Origin: Anaerolineae bacterium
GTDB taxonomy: Bacteria > Chloroflexota > Anaerolineae > Aggregatilineales > Aggregatilineaceae
Assembly: GCA_018432315.1 (NCBI GenBank)
Contig: JAHDLB010000004.1
Location: 186,001-250,000, forward strand
Direction: 5' to 3'
DNA length: 64,000 nt
The notes beneath the pieces are model-generated. The model did not search any database. It was given only the letters and a program-made list of their open reading frames with translations, and was not told where the DNA came from. The position numbers were made by a program, and so were the translations under genes. Of the stretch, positions 7,128-14,615 are shown in pieces (positions within the stretch are counted from its first letter, which is position 1; the number at the start of each line of letters is the position of its first letter).

Positions 7128-9014
7128 ATGAGCGCTCCCAACGTCCCCTACCCCCGCTACCCGGCGCCGTCGCGCCTGGCCCGCCCGCCGCGCCAGCAGG
7201 CCAACCCGTGGGTGATCCGGCTGGCGCTGCTCAGCGTCACCGGCCTGATCCTGCTGTTCTTCGTGATGCTGGTGCTCATCAGCGGCTACCAGTTTCTGCA
7301 CCAGGACGAGATCTATCCCGGCGTCTCGACCGTGCTCGACGTGAACCTGGCCGGGCTGACGCGCCAGGAAGCCATCGCGGCGCTGTCGGAACGCTTCACG
7401 TATGCCGACGAGGCGACGTTCGTCTTTCGCTATGGCGAGCAGACGTGGGAGCATTCCGCCGCCGACCTGGGCGTGACGCTCGACGTGCAGGCCACCGTCG
7501 ATGAGGCGTTTGAGGCGGGCCGGGGCGGAAGCTGGCTCGCGAACCTGATCGACCAGATGGACATGCGCGCCAACGGCTACCCGGTCGCGCCCGTGATCAC
7601 CTTCAACCAGACGCGGGCCGAGCAGGTCCTCACGCGCATCGCCGCGGACATGATCGACCGGCCCACGCTCGACTCGACGCTGACGATCCGCGACGGGCAG
7701 GCCCTGTCCACGCCCAGCCAGATCGGGCGCCACGTGGACATCTCCACCACTCTCGCCGCGCTGCGCAGCCAGGTGTTGGGCCTCGCCACCCGCGCGGAGA
7801 TCATGCTGATCGTGGAAGAAACGCCGCCCGTCGTGTGGGAAACCGATGCCGCCGCCGAGCGGATCAACGTGGCGCTGTCCGCGCCGGTCAAGTTCACCAT
7901 GACCGGCGACGAACGCGGGCCGTGGGTGTCCGAAACTCCGTCGATCGAGCAGATGCTGGTGATCGACGAGGTGCGCCACGAGGACGGCACCGCGAGCTAC
8001 GAAGTCGGCCTGAACCTCGACCAGGCGCGCGCGTTCCTCGAAGAACTGGCGCCGGAGCTGAGCGTCCAGCCGCAGAACGCGCGCTTCGTGTTCGACGACG
8101 ACACGCGCCAGCTCCAGGTGATCGAGAACAGCGTCAACGGGCGGGTGCTGGACGTCGAGAGCACGCTGGCGCAGTTCGAGGCGGCGGTCTTCGCCGGCAG
8201 CGCCGCCGACCGGCGCGTCGAACTGGTCTTTCAGGACATCGCGCCCGACGTGCCGGACACCGCCACCGCCGTCCAACTGGGCATCACCGAGCTGGTCACC
8301 CAGAAGACGACCTACTACTACGGCTCGACCGCCGCCCGCATCCGCAACATCGAGGTCGCCACCGCGAACTTCCACGGGCTGGTGATCCCGCCGGGCGGCA
8401 TCTTCTCGTTCAACGAGTGGCTCGGCGACGTGAGCGTCGAATCCGGCTACGAGCAGGGCCTGATCATCGTCGGCAACCAGACGATCACCGGCGTGGGCGG
8501 CGGCGTGTGCCAGGTGGCGACGACCGCCTTCCAAACGGCGTTCTACGCCGGGTTCCCGATCCTGGAGCGCGTCGAGCACGCCTACCGCGTCAGCTATTAC
8601 GAGCACGGCGAGGGCCCCGGCCTGGACGCAACCGTCTATTCGCCGATCGTGGATTTCCGCTTCCGAAACGACACGCCCTATTACCTGCTGATCGAAACCT
8701 ACAACAACCCCGGCAACGCCACGCTCACCTGGAAATTCTACAGCACGAGCATGAACCGCCGCGTGGTGAAAGAGGGGCCGGTCGTCCGCAACCAGACCTC
8801 GGCGCCGCCGCCGATCTACCGCGCCAACTCCGAACTGTCGCCGGGCCAGATCAAACAGGTGGATTACGCCGTCAGCGGCGCGGACGTGTACGTTTACCGG
8901 ACCGTCTACCAGGACGACCAGATCATCATCGACCGCGAGGAATTCGCCAGCCACTACGTCCCCTGGGCCAACCAGTTCGAGGTCGCCCCCGGCGATCGAC
9001 GCATCAACCAGTGA
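7128..9014 (+). CDS. VanW-family protein with PG_binding_4-like domains
   Basis: The 628-aa protein has a Pro/Arg-rich cytoplasmic tail, one membrane helix (about residues 29-53) and a large extracytoplasmic part. About residues 70-410 contain repeated modules resembling PG_binding_4 (for example LAGLTRQEAIAAL near the start). The C-terminal region carries the VanW domain: RIRNIEVATANFHGLVIPPG, FSFNEWLG, and GVGGGVCQVATTAFQTAFYA. Proteins of this layout are anchored cell-envelope proteins linked to peptidoglycan; biochemical activity is unknown. The start at 7128 is supported by TAGGAACGGG upstream and the adjacent promoter; earlier in-frame codons overlap the preceding gene. Confidence 0.85.
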   Translation: MSAPNVPYPRYPAPSRLARPPRQQANPWVIRLALLSVTGLILLFFVMLVLISGYQFLHQDEIYPGVSTVLDVNLAGLTRQEAIAALSERFTYADEATFVFRYGEQTWEHSAADLGVTLDVQATVDEAFEAGRGGSWLANLIDQMDMRANGYPVAPVITFNQTRAEQVLTRIAADMIDRPTLDSTLTIRDGQALSTPSQIGRHVDISTTLAALRSQVLGLATRAEIMLIVEETPPVVWETDAAAERINVALSAPVKFTMTGDERGPWVSETPSIEQMLVIDEVRHEDGTASYEVGLNLDQARAFLEELAPELSVQPQNARFVFDDDTRQLQVIENSVNGRVLDVESTLAQFEAAVFAGSAADRRVELVFQDIAPDVPDTATAVQLGITELVTQKTTYYYGSTAARIRNIEVATANFHGLVIPPGGIFSFNEWLGDVSVESGYEQGLIIVGNQTITGVGGGVCQVATTAFQTAFYAGFPILERVEHAYRVSYYEHGEGPGLDATVYSPIVDFRFRNDTPYYLLIETYNNPGNATLTWKFYSTSMNRRVVKEGPVVRNQTSAPPPIYRANSELSPGQIKQVDYAVSGADVYVYRTVYQDDQIIIDREEFASHYVPWANQFEVAPGDRRINQ

Positions 9015-9090
9015 GTCCCCCGCCGGGGCGCGCGAAACGACCGTGTGCCCCGGCGCTTTCGGGCGTGCCGCAGATTCGGGATAAATATCC

Positions 9091-9167
9091 ACCACCGAGA
9101 TCGCAGAGGACACAGAGGGGGGTATTTTGAGGGGCTCCCCTCTGTGATCTCCGTGTGCTCCGTGGTT
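9091..9167. repeat. Imperfect inverted repeat (REP-like)
   Basis: CACAGAGGGG (9111-9120) and CCCCTCTGTG (9137-9146) form a perfect 10-bp stem with a 16-nt spacer. Pairing continues imperfectly outward through GAG and ACCAC at 9091-9099 against GTGGT at 9162-9166. Wording of this kind (CACAGAG, CCGTGGTT) recurs as short interspersed repeats in many environmental bacterial genomes. It lacks a T-tract. The rest of 9015-9211 shows no gene. Confidence 0.55.
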
Positions 9168-9211
9168 CAAACCTCGCCCCAGGTGTGAAATGCATCGTTT
9201 GCAATGACCTG

Positions 9212-9242
9212 TTAGCCGGGGCGCGGCGGCGTGCGCTATAAT
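9212..9242 (+). promoter_or_regulatory. Promoter of selC
   Basis: A consensus TATAAT at 9237-9242 places transcription start within 1-2 nt of the tRNA 5' end (9251). The best -35 candidate is the weak TTAGCC at 9212-9217 (19-bp spacer). Confidence 0.6.
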
Positions 9243-9250
9243 GGGGTTGT

Positions 9251-9346
9251 GGGGGTGTATGAGTCCCGGTGGACTTCCCGGTCTTCAAAACCGGCGGCGG
9301 GTCGCACAGCGCGGGCCGCGGTGGGTTCGACTCCCATACACTCCCG
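9251..9346 (+). tRNA. selC: tRNA-Sec (anticodon TCA)
   Basis: A 96-nt cloverleaf with hallmarks of selenocysteine tRNA. The acceptor stem is 8 bp (GGGGGTGT with ACACTCCC, one G-U). The D stem is 6 bp (GAGTCC/GGACTT) with a 4-nt loop. The anticodon arm CCGGT-CTTCAAA-ACCGG reads UGA. A long GC-rich variable arm follows. The 5-bp T stem GTGGG/CCCAT around TTCGACT gives the bacterial 8+5 architecture. The discriminator is G; CCA is not fully encoded. The sequence implies that the organism decodes UGA as selenocysteine, but no selA, selB or selD gene lies in this window. Confidence 0.93.
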
Positions 9347-9428
9347 CCTTTTCCTCGCGCTGATCGCTGGTTCACCCTGCCTGACCGGTTGAGTCCGGTG
9401 ATTGCCTGGAGCATCGCGGCAGAATCCT

Positions 9429-10133
9429 ATGACACAACGTGGCGCGATAGTTGGTGCGATCATGCTGCTGGCGGCGGCGCTGTTGTTAGGGGTGCTGTGG
9501 CTCCCGGCGGAGTCGTCGCGCCCCGGCGAAACGCCCACCGCCACAACGAGCGCGCAAAGCGCCACGCCCGAACGGCCCGCCCGCGCTACCGCCACGCCGG
9601 ACCCGGCAGCGACCGGATTCGCCCCCGCGCCCACCGGTTCGCCAACGCCCTCGCCCACCCCGGCGACGGCATGTGCCGCCCGCTTCCCGATCGACAGCAT
9701 CGAGGCCATCGAGCCGGGCCGCACGACCATCGCCCAGGTCGAAGCGGCGTTCGGCCAGGCCGATTTTCGCGGCGGGCGACCGCTTCAGCTCCGGTTCTAC
9801 GAGGGCGACTGCGAACTGCGCATCATGGTGGGGATCGACGAAGCGTTGGAGGTCGAGGCGATCGGGTACAGCACGCTCGGCTGGCTGTTGGAACGCTACG
9901 GCCCGCCCGATGCCGCTGCCATCTCGGAGGGCAACCTCGCGCTCATTCTGCCGGACGTCACCGTGCTGCTCTACGCGGAGGCGGGCATCGTCGCCGTGCT
10001 GGAAGCCCTGCCGGACGGCCTCACCCGCGAGTCGCTGATCGACAGCCTCGTGTTCCGCCCCCCGTTCGAGGTCGACCGGCAGCTCACCCGCCTGAACGCG
10101 CGCGCCGTCGAGTGGCTGCCGCCCCTGCGCTGA
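9429..10133 (+). CDS. Secreted or membrane-anchored hypothetical protein
   Basis: A 234-aa protein with an N-terminal hydrophobic segment (about residues 5-28), a Thr/Pro/Ala-rich linker (about 35-85) and a globular C-terminal domain of about 150 residues beginning at CAARFPIDSIEAI. No cysteine lipobox is present, so it is more likely membrane-anchored than a lipoprotein. The domain's start (IEPGRTTIAQVEAAFGQ) has the cadence of SmpA/OmlA-like repeats but I cannot assign it. The start at 9429 is preferred over 9402 because the hydrophobic segment then begins directly after MTQRG. Immediately downstream of selC; contains no in-frame TGA. Confidence 0.55.
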   Translation: MTQRGAIVGAIMLLAAALLLGVLWLPAESSRPGETPTATTSAQSATPERPARATATPDPAATGFAPAPTGSPTPSPTPATACAARFPIDSIEAIEPGRTTIAQVEAAFGQADFRGGRPLQLRFYEGDCELRIMVGIDEALEVEAIGYSTLGWLLERYGPPDAAAISEGNLALILPDVTVLLYAEAGIVAVLEALPDGLTRESLIDSLVFRPPFEVDRQLTRLNARAVEWLPPLR

Positions 10134-10233
10134 GAATTCCCCTGCGCGGCGAATCCCGGTACAATTGGCTTGTTGCCTTATGGTTTCGTTCATTTTGCAT
10201 TGTGGCACACGGCCATCACTGCGGAGGCGCTGC

Positions 10234-10803
10234 ATGGAAAATCTCAAAGAGATGATCGACTATCTGTGGCTGACCGACGATTTGCACTGGGATCTCGCGC
10301 TGTACTGGATTTTCCTGATCAACGTCGTGATGCTGTTCACCCTGCCGGACGGGGCTACCCTGGGCACCAGCATTGCGATCATCGTGATCATCGGGGCGGT
10401 GATCGACAAGGTGTACGGCTTCGGCTTCATGCTCGATCCGGGGCGCTATACGCCGGAACGCTATCACGCGGAGATCTTCATCGGCACGTATCTCATGCGA
10501 GCCGTGATGTTCGTCGGCCCGCTGTCGGTCGCGGGGTCCACCGACAACCCGAAAACCCGCGCCGTGGGGATTCTGGCGGGGCTTTCGGGTGGCGTGTATT
10601 CCTTCGCTCGGTGGTACTTCGATCAGCGCGAGGTCAGCACGACGGATATCGGCCTGTACCTGCACTGGGAGATGTTCGCCCAATCAGCCGGTATGGTCCT
10701 GGTGCTGGCTCGCCTCGCCCTGGGGCGCCGCTTCGGCTTCGTACACCGGGACGTTCCAGTGACGGTAACGCGGGTTCTTGCCGCGCACGACGTCGAAGTA
10801 TAG
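10234..10803 (+). CDS. Hypothetical polytopic membrane protein
   Basis: A 189-aa protein with four to five hydrophobic segments and conserved-looking charged stretches (ERYHAEIFIGTYLMRAVMF, SFARWYFDQREVSTTD). No family recognised. The ATG at 10234 has GCGGAGG 9 nt upstream, and a TACAAT -10-like box lies at 10160-10165. The final 120 bp overlap the 3' end of ilvE on the opposite strand. The last 20-odd residues are the antisense of ilvE C-terminal codons, so the native ending may be a later acquisition by stop-codon loss. Confidence 0.6.
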   Translation: MENLKEMIDYLWLTDDLHWDLALYWIFLINVVMLFTLPDGATLGTSIAIIVIIGAVIDKVYGFGFMLDPGRYTPERYHAEIFIGTYLMRAVMFVGPLSVAGSTDNPKTRAVGILAGLSGGVYSFARWYFDQREVSTTDIGLYLHWEMFAQSAGMVLVLARLALGRRFGFVHRDVPVTVTRVLAAHDVEV

Positions 10804-11658
10804 GCTGCGCAGTTCGCGCACGACCGGGCCGATGGTGCCGGTGCCGATCTTGCGGTGATCGACTTCGGTGATGGCGACCACCTGGACGCCCGTGCCGCAG
10901 AAGAACGCCTCGTCGGCGATGAACACCTCGGTCCGGTCGATCTCGCGCACCTCGACCTCCAGGCCCATCTCCTCGGCCAGCAGGTGCATGACCGTCCGCC
11001 GGGTGATGCCTTCGAGGATGTTGGCGTAAATCGGCGGGGTGATCGCCACGCCGTCGCGCACCAGGAAAAAGTTCTCCGCGCTGCCTTCCGAGATGTGCCC
11101 GTTCTGGTTGAGCACCAGCGCCTCGTCGAACCCGGCCAGCATGGCGTCGGTCTTGATGAAGGCGGAGTTGGCATAGGCCCCGGTGATCTTGCCGCGCGCG
11201 GGGATCGAGTTGTCGTCGATGCGCCGCCAGGACGAGAACGTCACGCGCGAGCCTTCCTCGTTTTCGATGTAGCTCCCAAACGGCTGCGCGAACATCGTGA
11301 AGTCGCTCGCCAGGTCGTGGAGCCGGACGCCGATGACCTCCGCCGACTTGTAGATCAGCGGGCGGATGTAGACGTCCTGCCCCTGGTAGTTCTCCGTGCG
11401 CAGCAGCTCAAGCAGAATGTCCAGCATCGACTCCGGCGTGTAGGGCAGGTCCATCATCAACAGCTTGCCGGAGTTCAGCACGCGCCGGAAGTGATCCAGC
11501 GGGCGGAAGATGAACAGGTTGTCTTCCTCGTCGTTCCAATACGCGCGGACGCCGCCAAACGCGCCCGTGCCATAGTTGAGGGCGTGGGTCATCACGCTGA
11601 CTTTGGCTTCCTCGATCGGTACGATTTTGCCTTGAAAATATGCATACGACGGTCCCAT
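10684..11658 (-). CDS. ilvE: Branched-chain amino acid aminotransferase
   Basis: The 324-aa fold-type IV PLP enzyme transfers amino groups between glutamate and Val, Leu or Ile keto acids, the last step of branched-chain synthesis. HALNYGTGAFGGVRAYW near the N terminus, the Schiff-base lysine K157 (in RGKITGAYANSAFIKTDAM) and SEGSAENFFLV are diagnostic. It stands far from the ilv-leu operon (43-55 kb), which lacks its own aminotransferase. A TATACT box is at 11713-11708 (minus), about 50 bp upstream. The C terminus runs about 20 residues past the usual family end (RYRHWNVPV), into the overlap with the convergent membrane-protein gene. Confidence 0.93.
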   Translation of the reverse strand: MGPSYAYFQGKIVPIEEAKVSVMTHALNYGTGAFGGVRAYWNDEEDNLFIFRPLDHFRRVLNSGKLLMMDLPYTPESMLDILLELLRTENYQGQDVYIRPLIYKSAEVIGVRLHDLASDFTMFAQPFGSYIENEEGSRVTFSSWRRIDDNSIPARGKITGAYANSAFIKTDAMLAGFDEALVLNQNGHISEGSAENFFLVRDGVAITPPIYANILEGITRRTVMHLLAEEMGLEVEVREIDRTEVFIADEAFFCGTGVQVVAITEVDHRKIGTGTIGPVVRELRSLYFDVVRGKNPRYRHWNVPVYEAEAAPQGEASQHQDHTG

Positions 11659-11744
11659 TTAAAACTCCTGTCGGCCTATGGATAACAGATGGGCGTTCTC
11701 GTACTTCAGTATACGCGGAATGGCCCGGCTGGCATGCAAACCAT

Positions 11745-12500
11745 CTAGGACCATCCCGCCGGGTCGATGAACTCGAGCAGATCGGTGGGGGCGCCGTCCA
11801 CGTCGCTGTAGAAGCCGCGCCGGTACTCCGGCAGCAGCAGCGCGATCTGGAGCATGGCCTGCCGCGTCATCTCGTGCATGACGTCGCGCGGGATGCGCTC
11901 GCCCTCCCCGGCCCGGAAGCGGAACGCCCGCCCGAACCGCATGACGACGTGCGGGCGGCGCAGGCGCCTGTACGCGGCGGGAAACTGGTCGGTGCCGTCC
12001 AGCCCGATGGGGACGACCACCGCGTTGGCCTTGGTGGCGACGTAGGTCATGCCGTCCTTCGCCTCCGAGAGGGCCGGTCGCCGCGTGCCTTCGGGCGCGA
12101 TCAGCACGGGGCGATTTTGTTGCAGCAGCTCGATCGTGCTCGCCAGCGCCTGCCGGTCGACCTCGCCGCGCCGCACCGGGTACACGCCCCACGTGCGCGA
12201 TATGAATGCGACCAGCGGATTGCGGTAGTTCTCGATCTTCGACATGGGCACCACGTCCCGCGCGGTGATGGCGCCGGTGACCACGAACGGATCGAGGGCC
12301 GCGATGTGGTTCATGACCAGCAGGGTTGGCCCGCTGGGCGGGATGTGCTCCAGCCCGGTGATGTCCGCCTTCACCAGCAGGCGGAACCCCAGCGGGCGCA
12401 GGAAATAGTCGCGCAGTAAGCGCCGCCGCAGGTTGTAGCGATCCTGGTTCAATACGACGTCGTACGCGCGCGGGTTGCGCGAGGCGGTGGGCGTGCTCAT
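11745..12500 (-). CDS. plsC: 1-acyl-sn-glycerol-3-phosphate acyltransferase-like protein
   Basis: A 251-aa PlsC/LPLAT-family acyltransferase. The catalytic HX4D motif is NHIAALDPF (H65, D70) and the substrate-binding motif is APEGTRR (about residue 130). It would acylate lysophosphatidate at the membrane surface during phospholipid synthesis. The start at 12500 overlaps the stop of rluB by 4 bp (ATGA), indicating translational coupling. The long in-frame extension upstream is the antisense-like shadow of rluB and has no family match. Third gene of the SpoIIE phosphatase-rluB-plsC operon. Acyl-chain specificity is not readable. Confidence 0.85.
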   Translation of the reverse strand: MSTPTASRNPRAYDVVLNQDRYNLRRRLLRDYFLRPLGFRLLVKADITGLEHIPPSGPTLLVMNHIAALDPFVVTGAITARDVVPMSKIENYRNPLVAFISRTWGVYPVRRGEVDRQALASTIELLQQNRPVLIAPEGTRRPALSEAKDGMTYVATKANAVVVPIGLDGTDQFPAAYRRLRRPHVVMRFGRAFRFRAGEGERIPRDVMHEMTRQAMLQIALLLPEYRRGFYSDVDGAPTDLLEFIDPAGWS

Positions 12501-13219
12501 GCGGGATCCCCTGTCTTCAAACGCCGGACCTCTTTGGCCGACAGCTCGCGCCACTGGCCGGGGCGCAGGTGGCCGATCTCCAGCCACGCGATCTTGGTCC
12601 GTATCAGGCGTTTGGCCGGGTGACCGAGCAGTTCGGCCACGCGGCGGATCTGGCGCTTGCGCCCTTCGCGCATCACGATCTGGAGCCAGGTGCCGTCGTC
12701 GTCCTGCGACAGCACGCGGACCTTCGCCGGAGCGGTCATCTTGTCGTCCAGCAGCACGCCGTTGCGCCACTGTTCGAGCGTTTGCTGCAACGGCTTGCCC
12801 TCTACCAGCACGTGATAGGTCTTGGTGTGCTCGTAGCGCGGGTGCATCAGGCGGTTGGCGAGCTCGCCGTCGTTGGTCAGGATGATCAACCCTTCGCTGT
12901 CGGCGTCCAGCCGCCCGACGCTGAACAGGTGCCCTTCGTGCGGGACCAGCTCGCGCACGATGGGGCGGTCCTGGTCGGGAAAGCGGCGGTTGCTGCTGAT
13001 CACGCCGCGCGGCTTGTAGAGCAGGTAATAGACCATCTTCGGGCTGGCTTCCAGCCGCTGCCCGTCCACGATCACCACGTCCTGCGCCGGGTCGGCCTTG
13101 TCGCCCAGGTGAGCGACCTGGCCGTTGACCGTGACGCGCCCGGCCTCGATCAACCGCTCGGCGGCGCGGCGCGAGGCGATCCCCGCCTGGGAGATCAGCT
13201 TCTGCAATCGTTCGGCCAC
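12497..13219 (-). CDS. rluB: Pseudouridine synthase, RsuA/RluB family
   Basis: A 240-aa protein with an N-terminal S4 RNA-binding domain (RLQKLISQAGIASRRAAE) and a catalytic domain containing GRLDADSEGLIILTNDG, with D105 as the nucleophile. It isomerises a uridine of rRNA, most likely in 23S rRNA (RluB type), though RsuA-like 16S specificity cannot be excluded by eye. The gene starts 1 bp after the SpoIIE-phosphatase stop and overlaps plsC by 4 bp, so the three are cotranscribed. Confidence 0.9.
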   Translation of the reverse strand: MAERLQKLISQAGIASRRAAERLIEAGRVTVNGQVAHLGDKADPAQDVVIVDGQRLEASPKMVYYLLYKPRGVISSNRRFPDQDRPIVRELVPHEGHLFSVGRLDADSEGLIILTNDGELANRLMHPRYEHTKTYHVLVEGKPLQQTLEQWRNGVLLDDKMTAPAKVRVLSQDDDGTWLQIVMREGRKRQIRRVAELLGHPAKRLIRTKIAWLEIGHLRPGQWRELSAKEVRRLKTGDPA

Positions 13220-13220
13220 G

Positions 13221-14501
13221 TCACACCTGCCCCGTATAGCGCAGCACGACCAGCGTCGTATCGTCGAACGGCGGCGCCGCGCCCATGAAGGCTGTCACCG
13301 AGCGGGTGATGGCGTCCATCACCCCGGCGGCGGGCAGCGCTGCCGCCGCGCGCACCGCCTCCACCAGCCGATCCTCGCCGTAAGGCTCGCCGCGCACGTT
13401 CTCCGATTCGGTCAGGCCGTCCGTGTAGAACACCAGGATATCGCCCGGATCGAGCTGGATCGGCAGGGCCTTTACCGGCAGCGTTTCGAACCAGCCCAGC
13501 GGGCGCCCGCCGCGCGGCAGAAATTCGTGCGTGCCCGCGCGCGTGTGGTAGTGCAGGGGCCGGTTGTGGCCCGCGTTCACGCCGGTGAGCTTCCCGCCCG
13601 GCTCGATGATCGCGTAGTACACCGTGACGAACATGCCGGACTGCGTATCGGTCAGGATGGTCAGGTTGGCGCGTTGGAGCGCTTCTTCGGGCGTGGCGGC
13701 GGTGATGGCCGTGCCGCGAATCAGGCTGCGCGCGACGGCCATGAACAGCGCGGCGGGCGCGCCCTTGTCGGACACGTCCGCGACGACCAGCCCCAGCTTG
13801 TCCCCGTTCAGCTCGAAGCAGTCGTAGAAGTCGCCGGCCACCTCGCGCGCGGATCGCCAGTCGGCGGCGATCTCGTAGCCGGGCAGCGCCGGCAGCTCGC
13901 GCGGGAGCAGGCCGCGCTGGATGTCTTTCGCCATCTGGAGCTCTTTTTCCATCCGGCCTTTTTCCACGGCCACCTGGTACAGCCGCGCATTTTCGATGGC
14001 GACCCCGGCCTGGCTGGCGAAGGCGGTCAGCAGGTCGCGGTGTTCCTCGTTGAACAGCCCCGCGTGCAGCCGGTTGTCGACGTACACCAGGCCGATGAAC
14101 CGGTCTTTGACCAGGATCGGCACGCACAGGATCGAGCGCAGGCCGAGCACCATGATGCTCTCGCCGCGCTGGAAGCGCTCGTCGTACTGCGCGTTGTCGG
14201 TCAGCAGCGCCTTGCGGCTCTGTTTGACCTCGCGGATGATCGTCGTGCTCACCTGGAACGCGGGCGACGCCAGATCGCTGCGGTCGATCCCGCGCGCGAC
14301 CTGGAATTCCAGCTCGCCCTGCTGGTCGTCGCACAGCATCAAAAAGCCGCGCTCGGCGCCAGTGACCTCGATCACCCGGTCCATGATGTTGTGGAGCACT
14401 TCGTCCAGGTCCAGGCTGGAATTGAGCGTGCGCGTGATCTCGTACAGCGTTGCGAGGTGCGCTAGTTTCGGACCGGGGCCTGAAGACGTCGGATCGGTCA
14501 T
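13221..14501 (-). CDS. GAF-domain SpoIIE/RsbU-type serine phosphatase
   Basis: The 426-aa protein has a GAF sensor domain (about residues 20-172, for example TGAERGFLMLCDD and VPILVKDRFIGLVYVDNR), a short linker helix (KELQMAKDIQRGLLPRELP) and a PP2C-like SpoIIE domain (about 205-425). The domain has metal-binding acidic motifs AGDFYDCF, VADVSDKGAPAALFMA, FYTDGLTE and FDDTTLVVL. Such phosphatases act in partner-switching (anti-sigma antagonist) or other stress signalling. No antagonist or anti-sigma kinase gene is adjacent; instead rluB and plsC follow in the same operon. Confidence 0.88.
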   Translation of the reverse strand: MTDPTSSGPGPKLAHLATLYEITRTLNSSLDLDEVLHNIMDRVIEVTGAERGFLMLCDDQQGELEFQVARGIDRSDLASPAFQVSTTIIREVKQSRKALLTDNAQYDERFQRGESIMVLGLRSILCVPILVKDRFIGLVYVDNRLHAGLFNEEHRDLLTAFASQAGVAIENARLYQVAVEKGRMEKELQMAKDIQRGLLPRELPALPGYEIAADWRSAREVAGDFYDCFELNGDKLGLVVADVSDKGAPAALFMAVARSLIRGTAITAATPEEALQRANLTILTDTQSGMFVTVYYAIIEPGGKLTGVNAGHNRPLHYHTRAGTHEFLPRGGRPLGWFETLPVKALPIQLDPGDILVFYTDGLTESENVRGEPYGEDRLVEAVRAAAALPAAGVMDAITRSVTAFMGAAPPFDDTTLVVLRYTGQV

Positions 14502-14532
14502 ATGTCTGTCCTATCGTGGGTGGAATGCCCGC

Positions 14533-14577
14533 ATTATAGCATCCGCCCGCGAGCTTTGCCCAACCGTGTGTTATAAT
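14533..14577. promoter_or_regulatory. Divergent promoter region
   Basis: Two consensus TATAAT boxes face away from each other: minus strand at 14538-14533 for the phosphatase operon and plus strand at 14572-14577 for the M20 peptidase gene. No good -35 hexamer is visible for either. Confidence 0.5.
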
Positions 14578-14615
14578 CGCGCCCGATAATGGTGGCACCT
14601 GGGCGAGGAGAAGAC

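Noticed and set aside
6915-9170. 751-codon open frame antisense to the VanW gene
   Set aside because: Shadow composition and no start signal; it crosses the intergenic repeat.
9251-9346. Possible tRNA-Ser or tRNA-Leu because of the long variable arm
   Set aside because: Anticodon TCA reads UGA, the acceptor/T stems are 8+5 bp and the D stem has 6 bp with a 4-nt loop, all specific to tRNA-Sec.
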